64,000 nt of DNA, taken from NCBI GenBank assembly GCA_037074765.1, contig JBAMDO010000167.1:1-64000 (forward strand), written 5' to 3'. This DNA is from Mansonella perstans (taxonomy: Eukaryota; Nematoda; Chromadorea; Rhabditida; Onchocercidae). Positions 51,702-63,300 of this stretch are shown here, piece by piece. Under the pieces are notes generated by a model. The model saw only the letters and a list, made by a program, of their open reading frames with translations, did not search any database and was not told the DNA's origin. Made by a program: the position numbers and the translations under genes. The number at the start of each line of letters is the position of its first letter. The stretch's first letter is position 1.

Positions 51702-52764
51702 CTGAAATTTTTTCAACTTATTACAAATACATATGTTTTCTCGCTATTCATGTCTTAGACAAACGTGATACATAAAGATTTTTTATTTCATATGGACAAT
51801 TGACCTCTATTTTTATATAATATTACAGATATTCATAAGTTTTCAGTATTCAGAAACAATAATTCTGCCTTAACAAATTATAAAATTCCATCTCAACATG
51901 TTAATCCTATCCTGGACATGAAAGTGTAAAGTTCATTTAGTAATACAAGAAACTTACTACTACTTGGGATGAATCTGACCATTGTCGATCGAATCATTTA
52001 CCATAAATGTTAATGAAATTGCTTGGATTTTGCTGCTATACTCTGATCTATGCCTGATCTCCAGATTATTTTTAGGGTAACAATGATCTAGTAATATAAT
52101 TAAAGTATTTCATGCAAAATATTTGTTTTGTCTAATAAATAACAGTGCCGAAAAAAGAGTGATCAATTCCTGAAATGCAAATTACAAGCAAAATATAAAT
52201 CATTATGGCACAATAAATCAGTTCATTCATTGGCATTACAATGGTAAATTTGTTAAAAAATTCAAGAAATTGAAATAATTAACAAAAAGTAAAAATTATA
52301 TATTTGGAAAAATTGAAAATTTATAATAAAAGTGTGCATTCTATGTAAAAAACGAATAATAATGGACAGCATAAATTCAATTCATTTTTATCACATCATA
52401 AGCAACGTATTGCAACAACTTTATCATGTTTGAGCATATCTATAAGATGCATATTGAAGTTTAATTTGAGAAATTCAAATCAGCAAATATTTGAAAGATT
52501 GATCCTAAAATGATTAACAATTCGACTAGTTAAGGATTAAACCATATTCATAAAAATAAAATATGAATATATTTCAGTGGAGAACTGTTATATTGCAATT
52601 TTAATTGAATTGTTCATTTTAAATAACTATTAGAAGACAAAAATGTTTGAAGGAATGAACAATGACACCGGATGTAAGTGTCAGAACATAAGTGGAAAGT
52701 TAACAATGGGATGATGTCAAAAAAAGATTTTGGTACTTACGTATAATCATAAAGTTCATGGCAA

Positions 52765-52840
52765 AGCCAGCTTAACCTCCATGATGACTAGAGGGAGCCT
52801 ACTAAAGCTCTATCTCTAATCCTGGATATATATATATATA
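52765..52840. repeat. short dispersed repeat, copy 1
   Basis: Contains GCCAGCTTAACCTCCATGATGA, a CCTGGATATATATATATA run and GAAAA. A matching block occurs at 53870-53935 in the same order with a shortened middle. Confidence 0.6.
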
Positions 52841-53337
52841 GAAAAGAAAAACAGTATACAGGCAGCTTTTATAATCAAAGCGCATGCTTATCCACTATCG
52901 TTTCAATTAGCAATTATTCGTTGATTTCCTTTACACTTTCTTTAATATTCCACAATTGGACGACAGACGAGTTTCATTATGAAACCATACAGTCAATTAT
53001 TGTGGAAGGAAACGGAATTTAGGGTTTTAGGGAAAGGCATGGATTTAATAGTTAAAATTGTTCCTCTTACTATTGTGATCTGATAATACTGTGTGAGTTT
53101 AATATTACAATCCGAATAAATGTCTATCGTCGATAACTTTTTCGATATTAAATTATCGAAAAGAATTAATATTTCATTTTCATGAATTAATTATCTCAAT
53201 TTTGATTACCAAGATTGATGCAAAAAGTGTTTTCTCGCAATTAATTTTAATCAGTTCTGATTTATTCTTACAAGAAGTGAAGTGAAGGGGTGAAGAAAAG
53301 CGTTTTCTTCGTCTGGCTTTGATTGAAATTTAAAATA

Positions 53338-53710
53338 AACACAGAACTGGTAACTATTCCTACTTGCTATGCAGAAGTGGATTGAATGGTAAAGTTAATC
53401 ACTGAAAAAGTGTTAGAGTTTCAGTATGTTTTCAATTTCAATTTTCTCTGGTATATTTTAAACAATTATCATAAATAATTTAAGATAACACAAGCAAATG
53501 TGTTAGACTGCCATGAAATATATTCTAGAGTTTGGAATGTACAATAAATGCTTCCTTTGCAGGGGGAAGTGCTCATGACGAGGTTTTACAATTTAGTTGT
53601 CAATAGTTTCGAATTAGATTGAAATCCTATAAAGCAAACAAATTTAACCAATTCAAAATTTTTACCGTTTTGATAAATCACTTTATTAAGATAATTTATA
53701 CTAATCAGAC
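53338..53710. repeat. ~370-bp dispersed repeat, left copy
   Basis: Matches 57114-57485 in the same orientation over most of its length. Shared words include CAGAACTGGTA, ACTGAAAAAGTGTTAGA, TTTTCAATTTCAATTTTCTC, AGAGTTTGGAATGT, CAATAAATGCTT, CACATGACGAGGTTT and AACTTTATTAAGATAATTTA (small differences ignored). The copies are clearly related but diverged. It is noncoding in all frames. Confidence 0.85.
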
Positions 53711-53869
53711 ATTGATTACACGGCGGTCAATAGCATAAAGTATTCAATGATGATTAAAGGTGATTCAATGGTGATGGGCAGGGTCGTTTTTTAGATTTCA
53801 CAAAGAGATTTTAACATTCATGCACGCTAAAAATAAGAAAAACGTTTGATAATCACAAATACATGCCTA

Positions 53870-53935
53870 TTGCCAGCTTAACCTCCACGATGATCTTCCT
53901 TTATAACCTGGACATATATACTTATATATATGAAA
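53870..53935. repeat. short dispersed repeat, copy 2
   Basis: Partner of 52765-52840: GCCAGCTTAACCTCCACGATGAT, then AACCTGGACATATATA and TATATATGAAAA. Confidence 0.6.
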
Positions 53936-54518
53936 AAATCCTACACAGACATTTTTTTACTAACAAACATGCCTCAGAGGCTCCTTTATGCATAGCTATT
54001 ACTATGTTGATTAAGCGATAATTTACCTCTTCTCTGCCTACACTTCAGCATTTCCCCCCAAATTTTATCGTATTTTATGGGCACGAATAACTTGAATCGC
54101 CGTGAATTAATATTGTAAAAGCTGGTTAATAAGTAGGTAAATGAACATGAGAGAAGAATTTTTATTGACTAAAATGCAAGAAACAATAAGAGAATACACA
54201 AAAAACGATGCTTATATGTATATGAAACAAAAAATGAAGTGAATAATATATGAGCAATGGAAACAAAATATAGCACGACTAGATTTTCGAAACAAAACAA
54301 GGAATAATTAAATAAAAATTTGATTAATATTAAGTATAAGAAATAAGCAATGCCAGAAATTGCAACGTGTTTCAGTTTGAAATGCATTGCCTTTTACTAT
54401 ATTATATACAAAGCAGTAGAACAGAGGCCTATTTTTTTAACGGGTTACCAAGTATGATTTCAAATTCTGTATTGTCCGCAAAAATTTCTTTTTTTTCATT
54501 ATGTTGTCTTCTGACATT

Positions 54519-55213
54519 TCATATTCGTTTTTTATGAAATTTTGTCTTATGACATTTCAAAATCGATGAAATAGAGAAATTTTTGTTACATATGTCACAA
54601 CTGAACGGCTTCTCACCAGTACGAGTTTGCCCATGATATTTCGCACCGGTTAACGGAGAAAAACTTCTGTTACATGTCAGACAACGGTAGAACTTCTCAA
54701 CAGCATGATTTCTCTCATGGGATTTCAAATTGCTTGACTGAGAAAAACTTCTGCTTCATGTTAAACAAGAGTAGGGCTTCGCACCCTTATGAGTTTTCTC
54801 ATGGGTTTTCAAATCGTTTCGCCGAGAAAAACTACTGTTGAATGTTGGGCAAGGATAGGACTTCTCATCAGTATGATTTTCATATGTCTGTATATATCTG
54901 TTTCCTTCTTTTGGCATACCTTAAACTCCTTTTTCCTCATACCTTTTTGTTCAGCATTGTTTTCTTGGCTTGTTGAGTTCATTTCGTTTATACCCATCGC
55001 TCTTTCATTTATTTCTTCCGATGATAAGACCTTTATTGATGGTAATATCTGTTTCTCACTCACTGCATGCAATGGTGAATTTAGCGATCCAATATGTTCT
55101 TTCGGCACTGATAAATTCAACGGCTCTATTTGTTCCAATTTGTGTTTCCTTAAATGATTGAAATTATCAATCTCACATTCCGTCAAAATTTCGAAGTCCT
55201 CGAAATATCGCAA
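54519..55213 (-). pseudogene. degenerate C2H2 zinc-finger gene
   Basis: Read on minus, an acidic and polar N-terminal segment (55213 to about 54870) leads into four C2H2 fingers. The frame shifts by one base around 54870, just before finger 1. Finger 1 (YPCPTFNSSFSRRNDLKTH) has Phe for the second Cys. Finger 2 (YSCLT then stop, SRSFSQSSNLKSH) has TGA in place of the second Cys. Finger 3 (YRCLTCNRSFSPLTGAKYH) lacks the last His. Finger 4 (FSCDICNKNFSISSILKCH) is intact. Linkers such as TGEKPF are kept. Nucleic-acid binding is the family role, but the shift, nonsense codon and lost ligands mean this copy cannot make the full array. An acceptor-like AACAG at about 55225-55221 suggests an upstream exon. 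It lies between two copies of a large repeat and beside mitochondrial DNA. Confidence 0.8.
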
Positions 55214-55440
55214 TGCTGTTTATTTTTATTTTAACATCAAATGAACTTACGGTAGTTTGAGTGTTGCCAACTTGGGGGACGAAGAAGAAAAAATAGATGA
55301 AATACATATCGATGAAAGTAATTATTTTGCCAATTCTGAAAAATGAAAAATTTCCTTCCAATAAAAAAAGACTCTTCTGTTTGGAAAATAAAAATACCAG
55401 AAATTAATACTAAAAAGCCGAGTAAAATTATAAAAATCAC
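55214..55440. other. junction between zinc-finger relic and mitochondrial insertion
   Basis: AT-rich sequence with a hydrophobic minus-strand frame reading IILLGFLVLISGIFIF, which may be the edge of the mitochondrial insertion or chance. No gene is supported. Confidence 0.3.
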
Positions 55441-56475
55441 CGTCCCATCAAAACAAAATTGTAAAACTTAAACTGTTATAACAATACAATAATTTTAAAC
55501 CATATTTAACAAAAACATACAAACTAAAGTTAAAAAAATATAACTCTGTAAAAAGCAAAAAATAACTTAATAAGAATAACAATTAACAAAATAGAATTTT
55601 TCAAAAAAATTTCAAAAATTAAACTAAAAAAGCATATTATAAAAACAACAAAAAGAAAACCAAAAAAATAAAAACCAATAGGTAAAAGGATAAATCAACA
55701 CAGTACTGTCAATATATCAAAACGAAAACGAAGATAAGCTCTACGAGAAAAAACAATGAAACATTCTATAAAATAAAAAAAAAAAAAAAAAACTACTATC
55801 AAAAAACAAACTAGAAGCTAAAAACCTAAAATATAATAAATTGCCATATTCTCCTAAAAACAAAAAGGCAAAACCAGTACTAGAATGATCTACATTAAAA
55901 CCACTAACCAACTCCCTTTCACATTTAGAAAAATCAAAAGGAGCTTGATGCAAATCAACTAAAAGTAAACAAAAAAAAAAGACAAAAAAAACAAAGCAAA
56001 AAATAAACAAAAAGTATAACGCAAACTAATACTTTTATTAAATAATAAAAAAATCAACAAATAAACAGAAAAAGCAATCTCATGGGAGTATCTTTAGGCA
56101 CAAGATCGTAATCCACTAAAAAAAGCATAATTACTACCCCTAAAAATACCGGATAACATAATAAAATACACAGAAACACCCATTAAACAAAATAAAAATA
56201 CACCAGAAAGAAAAAAACAAACTAAATAAAATTAACGTATAATAAAAAAAAATTAAAACTATCCTTAATCCAAAACCCTGGGAAAAAATGAATTTTATCA
56301 TAATCCCCATGACAATAAAGAGCAGATCTTGAACCAGTAAAATGTAAAAAAAACAAATGAAAAATAACCAAAACTATTACTAATTATGACAAAATAAAAT
56401 CAGTAGAATAAAAAAACTTCAAAAGTATTTCTACATGCACTAAATCTACCCCAAATTCATCAGATTAAATATTTT
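55440..56475 (-). pseudogene. nuclear mitochondrial insertion (NUMT) with cytb and nad1 pieces
   Basis: The plus strand is A/C-rich and almost free of G, the complement of a T/G-rich nematode mitochondrial coding strand. On minus, a cytochrome b piece (about 56465-56240) reads [20 protein letters not shown] after a frame slip in a T run. Directly after it nad1 begins (about 56230): SVYFIMLSGIFRGSNY, YSHEIAFSVY with a stop just before it, LHQAPFDFSKCERELVSGF (about 55958-55900), GFAFLFLGEYGNL, and the end LRFRFDILTVLC-W-FILLPIG (about 55740-55670), where the W is TGA and so requires the invertebrate mitochondrial code. In filarial mitochondria, as I recall them, cytb and nad1 are not adjacent, so the insertion is rearranged. 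Frame slips and stops mean it is dead. The motifs are strong; the outer limits rest on base skew. Confidence 0.85.
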
Positions 56476-58145
56476 CCTCAATATGGAATTGAAGTTAGGT
56501 CGTACATTCATTGCTGATATATTATCTTCATCTTCCACTTAATCGAATAGATTCAATCGTTGTAAAGCAAATTTTGCACAAATTGCATAACAAAGAGTTT
56601 AATAAATAATTTTTTTGGTTAAAAAAACTATTGTACGTTCACGAAATCCAAAGTTTTCGATAGCTGACATTTTTTGTAGAAATGAATAAAAAGAACTCAT
56701 TAAATGAAATTGGTGGTCAAGAGTTTAACAGAGACTACTGAATCACTTCCATTAGGAATTGTTAAGAATTCTTTTATAAATACATACCCACACTGAAATG
56801 GTACATCCTGTAATTGATAATTCACTTCCATATATAATAATATAATAATATCTATTAATTTTTAATCCTTTATGCTGAATAGTTTCATTTCATTTGTTAT
56901 ACTGTATTATTAAAAATAATTTATGCAAAGGATATTTTGTACAATTTCATTTCATTTCGCTTTTATTTTTCCAAACCTTTGAAATTGAGGTGAGATTAGC
57001 GAGAAGGGAAAGCTGCATTGTTTTCATCTTCTATTTTCATACGTAATATGTTAGATAGAGATTGTCAGGATGCTTAAAAGAAAAACAGCATGCTTAAAAA
57101 AAAAGAAAAAAAAAACAGAACTGGTACCTATTTCTACTTGCTAAGCAGAAGTAAATTGAATGGTTAAGTTATTCACTGAAAAAGTGTTAGAATAATTTTC
57201 AGTGTGTTTTCAATTTCAATTTTCTCTAGTATATTTTACAACAACAAGCAAATCTGTTGGACTGTCATTAAATATATACCAGAGTTTGGAATGTGCAATA
57301 AATGCTTTCTTTTAGAACTGGGAAATGCACATGACGAGGTTTTTACAAAACGAGGGATTTTATGCCTCAATAATTCTCCAACTTAGTTATGTGAATAGCT
57401 TCGAATTAGATTAAATCCTATAAAAGCAAACAAATTCAATCAATTCAGAATGGTTACTGTTTTGATAAATAACTTTATTAAGATAATTTATACCAACTGG
57501 ATTCAAATTCAGCATTCAAACGCGTTTTTTCGAAAAAAGATTAACTTATACTTTTATACCTAGAATTTTGGAAACATTTAACTTGTAAAGGATCTGAACA
57601 GAAGTTTTATAAAGTTAAGAAAAACGAAATTTTTGAAAACAATTAGAAAATCTGAAAACGAAAGAGGGTGGAAGAAGTTTTTATTACGGGTCAACACTCT
57701 TTTCTTTATTTATAATCCTTTATTGCATTACATTTTGCGATTAAAATACTTTGAACATATTATTTGCTTCTTAACCTTTATTATCGACATCGTGTAATGC
57801 TGTCAGTTAATAAGTTTCATCATCATCATCATGAAATGAACCAGAAAAGAAAATAAAAATAAAACAGATCAAAAATTCCAATGCTAGAATTATAAATCAA
57901 CTGGACAACATTTGATTCTTATGAACCATAAAAATTTAAAATGCTCTTAAATATCTCAAATTCCTGGCATTTCTTGGGATTACGAAATGAATCTTAGAGT
58001 AAAAGTTTTGCCATAGTTTATCGTTGTACTATATATTGAAATGGCATTCACTAATAAATCTTATTCATTCAGTTTTTTTGATTCGTTTTTCTGATTTATT
58101 TACCTTCTATGCTATGTTGTGGCAAAATTTTCCTTTGTTTTAGAG
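56476..58145. other. spacer with right copy of the large repeat
   Basis: Apart from the repeat at 57114-57485 and an ATC trinucleotide run near 57822, this is AT-rich DNA with no gene I can support. Confidence 0.45.
57114..57485. repeat. ~370-bp dispersed repeat, right copy
   Basis: Same orientation as 53338-53710. Together the copies bracket 3.4 kb holding the zinc-finger relic and the mitochondrial insertion. The right copy keeps a slightly longer middle (near 57340-57370). Confidence 0.85.
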
Positions 58146-58259
58146 GCGATTGAAAATGAAGTTTTTTTTGTATTTGACATGGATGCAAAAGCGTTTGATA
58201 AAGGTTTATTAAATGCAATATATCAAATTGCAACATTCATTGCAACATATTCGGAATAA
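58146..58259 (+). other. possible terminal exon of an unrecognised gene
   Basis: After a good acceptor (CCTTTGTTTTAG), a frame stays open for 37 codons (AIENEVFFVFDMDAKAFDKG...) and ends in TAA 55 nt before the convergent COMMD6-like stop. No upstream exon was found and no family is recognised. Chance is quite possible. Confidence 0.2.
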
Positions 58260-58314
58260 AATTTTGCAAATAAAAATCACAATAAGATAAAAATATGACG
58301 ATAATCACAACTTT

Positions 58315-59427
58315 TCATTGCACATTTTCGCCTTGTATTTTACGTAATTGTTGCAAAAAATTAACAAATTCGAGAATTGTGATCCGAATATTTCGTAGCT
58401 TCAACTTACCATCCTGACTTTTTGTTTGAAATTCAATATTCACAAACATTTTACCATGCGTATCAGACTTATTCGAACCAGCAACATTTACTGAAAATAA
58501 TATGGGAGAGATGAAGATGAAAATAGAAACATTGAAATAAACTTAAAAAAAATTAATATGACAAAAATTGAAAAATTCTAGAAAAAATATTACATTTTAA
58601 CCAGTCTCAAAAATCCTTTAGCAATTTAATTTTTTGATCAATTAATCCTCATTAGACATGAGTTAATTCGTAGATGTAATATCATATTATCACTTAATTC
58701 TCAATCGTAATTAAAGAAATATAAATCAAACAATTTTCAACCAGTTAAAATATATAATTGTTTTTTTTTTTTTAAAATGTAATTGTTTATATATATATAT
58801 AATTTTTTCTTTAAATTTTTTTTTTTAAATTTAAAATATATAATTGTTTATATATAATTGGCCTTGGAAAAATTTTTTTTTTGCATAGTTTCTTTTTAAA
58901 ATCAAAAGGTAAATATTTAATAAGAAAATATCTGCGATATTTTCCAGATTTCCTTAAATAATCTTTATTGTATTTTTAAATCGTTATTGAAATTTCTCTA
59001 CTTAATGTCACTTTACCAAATTGTATGCACAGAAACCTTATTCAGTTCAAATAAAGAAGTTGAAATGAAACCTATCAACCTGATAAAACCGTTAACTGAG
59101 TTGTTCAATTAATAAAAACATATACTGAATTTTCAAATCTTTTAAAACTATTCAGATCTTTAAAATCACAGACTGATTCATTTAGCAATTATATTATTGG
59201 TGTAAGGAATTATATCTTTCAGCTTAATTAAAGCCCTTCGAACCAATTATATATTATGCTTTGAATTTTTGCTATATTTACAAAAACAATTTTTAAAATT
59301 AGTTAATAATTAAAAATGCATGAAAATTCTAAATTTTGATCTAATTTCAAAATAATATAATATCTTATGAATAAAATATCTGAAATTTACCAGTTAATGC
59401 ATATCGAACATGCTCTAACGTTTCCAT
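58315..59427 (-). CDS. COMMD6-like protein (single COMM domain), two exons
   Basis: COMMD proteins form a hetero-decameric ring in the Commander complex that recycles membrane cargo and tunes NF-kB. Minus-strand exons 59427-59391 (METLEHVRYALT, phase 1 donor GTAAAT) and 58490-58315 (acceptor TATTTTCAG, stop TGA) give 70 residues. The order is a short start, RYALTVNVAGSNKSD, FVNIEFQTKSQDGKLKLRN, then ITILEFVNFLQQLRKIQGEN. This follows the COMM domain, including the final helix with its F..FL..L..I pattern. Human COMMD6 is similarly tiny (about 85 residues) and consists of little more than this domain, which makes COMMD6 the best match. A GTAAGT inside exon 2 (after QDG) is a possible donor, but the frame and domain read through it. 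The intron is 0.9 kb with a T-rich and TA-rich middle. The gene is divergent from nars-2 (0.9 kb between starts). Confidence 0.72.
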
Positions 59428-60347
59428 TTATCCTGCTGCATACAGAGCTCTCTAAACTAACTTCAAATCAGTAAACCATCCAAAGTGTCATCTGTCTCAA
59501 TAGGTCAATTACAAAAAACCATAAAACATTCTCAGATCCTCAATCGATAATTGTGATTTCTTCAAATTCATCAGTAGAAATTGCAATTATCCTTAAATTC
59601 ATCAACTGGAAATCCAAGATCCTATATTCTTCAATCTATCATCACAAACTACCAGAAATACTCTCAAATTCATGATTTAGAATTGCAAACACTTCACAAC
59701 CACCTGACCTTGAGATTTTTCCTTTGTTGCATAGAACGCCCATGCAACATATCAGATTTTGAAACTTCTCTAATGCTAGTTCTGCTTTCCAGGAGATAAT
59801 TGTTGATGTAAATGAGTTAAATTTGATTAAAGATTAAAACTTTATTGAAATTATTGAGACTAAAGAGGGAGAGAGAGAGAGAGAGAGAAATGGAACAGAG
59901 ATTAATAAAAATTGCCAGTAATATTGAAGTTTTCGAAGAAAGAGGCAATGAGAGAGAGAGAGAGAGAGAAAAAAAAAGCATAGATTAAAAATAAAAAATA
60001 AAAATTTGTTCAAAATTCAAAAAAAAATAGCATTTCTAATAAGTAGATCAAATTTGTTTAATTTTAATAAATTTCCTTTCTTTTCTTTTCTGTTCATATC
60101 ACTCTTTTTTTTTCTTTCACTTATAATCTTCATTATAGTTTTCAATATTTTAACAAATCTTTTTAATCTTTACACTCTCTACAATTAGCTCTATCTATAG
60201 AAGGTTCTTTTTTTCTTTTTTTTTTACTGCATTTTTGAAGTTGTTTTTTACTTTTTAATAATTTGTTATATGTTCTTACAGAATAGTAGAGTGAAAGTGA
60301 TACGTGCCAAATGGAATACTTAACAAAATTTATTAAACGCTAAAAGA
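59428..60347. other. divergent intergenic region with two GA tracts
   Basis: Sits between the COMMD6-like ATG (minus) and the nars-2 ATG (plus), so it should hold both promoters. Two (GA)n runs (about 59868-59888 and 59949-59969) lie in the middle. Further right are T-rich stretches and the leader acceptor of nars-2. No coding feature. Confidence 0.55.
60265..60281 (+). other. likely trans-splice acceptor of nars-2
   Basis: TTATATGTTCTTACAG ends at 60281, 66 nt before the nars-2 ATG at 60348, with no intervening ATG in frame. It fits a nematode spliced-leader acceptor. Unverified. Confidence 0.4.
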
Positions 60348-63300
60348 ATGTCCGTAAAAGCTGCGATTAAATTGCTTGAATGTCGTTCTGTTTCATCGCT
60401 ATTGCAGATAAATCAGAAATTAAGGGATATACGAATACAGGTTTGTAAGTACATCAACAATTTTATGTTTATTGTTGTGGAGCATGAAGTATCATCATAT
60501 TACACTTACACTGACGTGCAGTATAATTTGAATACAAGTACCAAAAGAATATTTCGTAGAAAACTTGATATTATCGATTTTTAAATTTATTCGTTTAATC
60601 TTATATTTCATCCTTAAAGCGGTATAGTTATTTTAAATCTAATTAACCGAAAAGAGCTATAAATTGCCTAAATATTGCCAACATTGCCAGTTGTTAGATT
60701 ATGTCATTAAAATAGCGAAATAGCAACACAGTGAATAGTAAACGGATAGTTTCTTTTTTTTCTTTCAAGCTCAAATATCACATTAATAAAAATCAAGTTG
60801 AATTTTTGTTTAAAGTCTATCTTCCCTTTATACTGTAATTTACGCCAAGTTTAATTAATACATTAAAAGTTTTGATCAGGATTTATTTCCAAGTCAACAA
60901 AATTTATTATTTTTAAACTTTTTGTTCCCTGCTACAAATAATGAAGCTAAAATGGTCTCAGATTGTCTTGACTATAGAAAATAAAAGCTCTACTTTAGAT
61001 TAGCCTGATTACTCTTTATTTGCTTTTATTTTTCATGTAAGTTAAACATTTCTTGTATCATTGAATCGTCATAGTTTTTTTGTTCTTTGAAAGAATTATC
61101 AATTTTCAGGGATGGGCACGTCGAGTAGAAACACGTGGGAAATTTTTGTTTTTACGTATCAGTGATGGATGTTCGTTGAAAACGGTGCAAGCTATAGTAC
61201 AGCGTGATATTTGTCCTAAAGTACCAATAGGTAGTGCTGTTGATATCGTTGGTGACTGGGTAAGGAGTCACGGTAGGCAACAAAGCATGGAATTGTTTGC
61301 TACAAATTGTGAAGTTGTGGGATTACAGCAAAAAATGGCAGGTTTTCGTTTTGTTCATACAGTTCTTTTTCGCCCTAAAATCTAGATCAAGTTAAATAAT
61401 TTAAATAATTACCATTATGTGAAATGAAGTAATTCTAAGTTGCAAATAGCATAGCATTGGGAAATGAATAATTGGCTGGCCTGTCATCATTCAAGTTATT
61501 CGTCCCATTTATTATATCAGCAAATAGAGAAATTTTGCACTATTCCACTAATAGTCATTGATTTGTAATAAACTGTATTTTATTTTTAAAGTGACATTTT
61601 TTGTTGATTCCATGATTTCGATCACCAAAATTTGTTCAGTTGCTGTGCGTGATTTCCATGATATTGATCGCATATTGTGCAAAGTTTAGTTCAACGAATT
61701 GCCCACCGAGGAAAATTCTGCGGATGTTATACGTAAGAAATATCACTTACGCATGAAATCCATACCATTCATGTGTGTCTTGCGGCTGCGATCTCGTCTA
61801 GACCAGTTGAGTCGATCTTTTTTCGAGGTTTCTTTTCATGTTGTCGAACATTTAATGACTGCGAAAACAAACTTTTACTAGACTTTTTAGAACTGTTTTT
61901 ACAAGAAATACGTAATTGGTTTCATGTTTGAAATGCAAAAGTATAAGCTTTGACTTATGCAAATTCTGTTCTTTTTTTCAGTGCATAGCTGCTGAGTTCA
62001 TTTGATAGCTATCCCTTCAAGATTTTCCATAAATTATGACATTTGAATTCAGATTATGATCTTACACTTGACTAAATTGTTTTTTAGCAGATAATTCTGC
62101 TGAATTCTGTATTTTTCAAATTATGTAATTTTAAAAAATATTTTTTTAGAAGGAATTGTTCATGCATGTGGATACACCGCTCTTAACGCACAATGACTGC
62201 GAAGGTGGTGGTGATGTATTTACTGTTCAGGTACTAATAAACAATTCAATCCAGTTATTTTATTGTATAATTGGAAGAAACCGTTATTAGCAGAACGGAC
62301 ATTTTGAATCATCTTTACGGTAGTATTAATACTGATGGGATTGATCCTTTTCTTTTACGGTATGTTAGTTTAATCTGTTTTACCTAAATTCATGTATCAA
62401 TGTCCGAAGTGTACAAAAAGACTTTTCTTTAAGTATGTAAAATCAATTAGTCATTGTTAGACAATGGTCGAGATGGTCATAAATTTATGCCATTGTTAAT
62501 TTTTTCTCTCTTTTAGACGGGTAAGCGAAATTATTTCGGTGACCAGGCAGTTCATTTACAAGTTTCATGTCAGCTACATTTAGAATCCTTTGTTGGGTGC
62601 GTTAATTTATAGTATTTATTTTATGCCGCAATTTTTAATTTACACTAGTTCCATGTAATTTTCATTTGAGGTTTTTCTTGCATTTTTTCAGTTTATAAAA
62701 CATTATGTTCCACAATATTAATATTTATAATTTGTTGTAGCAGCTTACCGAAAGTATACACAATAGCACCTGCATTACGTGCTGATCATTCACAGACTCG
62801 ACAACATTTGGCAGAATTTCGAATGTTGGAGGCAGAATATGCTTTTGCAGATGATTTAGAACAATTATGTGATTTAGTAGAGCGCTACGTTAACTATGTG
62901 GTGGATGGAATGCTTAGTTGTGATATGGCAGAAATCAGTTCAGTGATGCAAACATTTTGCGATGAGGTAAAGTAATTCCTTATTTTTTAAAAATTATGCC
63001 TTGGTAGATTTGTTCATTAACAAGCTGAAAGTTTAATCTTCAACCTTCAGCTGAAATGACAACTGGATTAGAAATAGCTTTAAGTGATTGTTAGTTGTAT
63101 GTAAATTTTAAGTTACTTGTCGTCGCCTTACATCCAAATAAAGTTGTCTTTCAGAGTGCAAAAGTACAGTCACTTTTCTGGATTAATGCTTCTCAGAAGC
63201 CATTTCCTCGTATGCATTATAATGAAGCGATTGCGGTGCTGCAAAGTAAAGGTGAGATGATACCTGATGGTCGGCTTAGCAAGGAGAACGAATTAACCAT

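Larger units (their letters stand above)
51702..54518. other. gene-poor stretch upstream of Ly6-like gene
   Basis: Holds a minus-strand open segment at about 51963-52110 (YPKNNLEIRHRSEYSSKIQ) that might be a 5' exon of the neighbouring Ly6-like gene, two related noncoding blocks at 52765-52840 and 53870-53935, and a large repeat copy at 53338-53710. No complete gene was recognised. Confidence 0.4.

Noticed and set aside
54789..55161. Plus-strand hydrophobic frames opposite the zinc-finger relic
   Set aside because: Antisense shadow of the better supported minus-strand finger gene.
55741..56010. 89-residue Phe-rich frame as a nuclear gene
   Set aside because: It is the central part of a mitochondrial nad1 fragment that needs the mitochondrial code.
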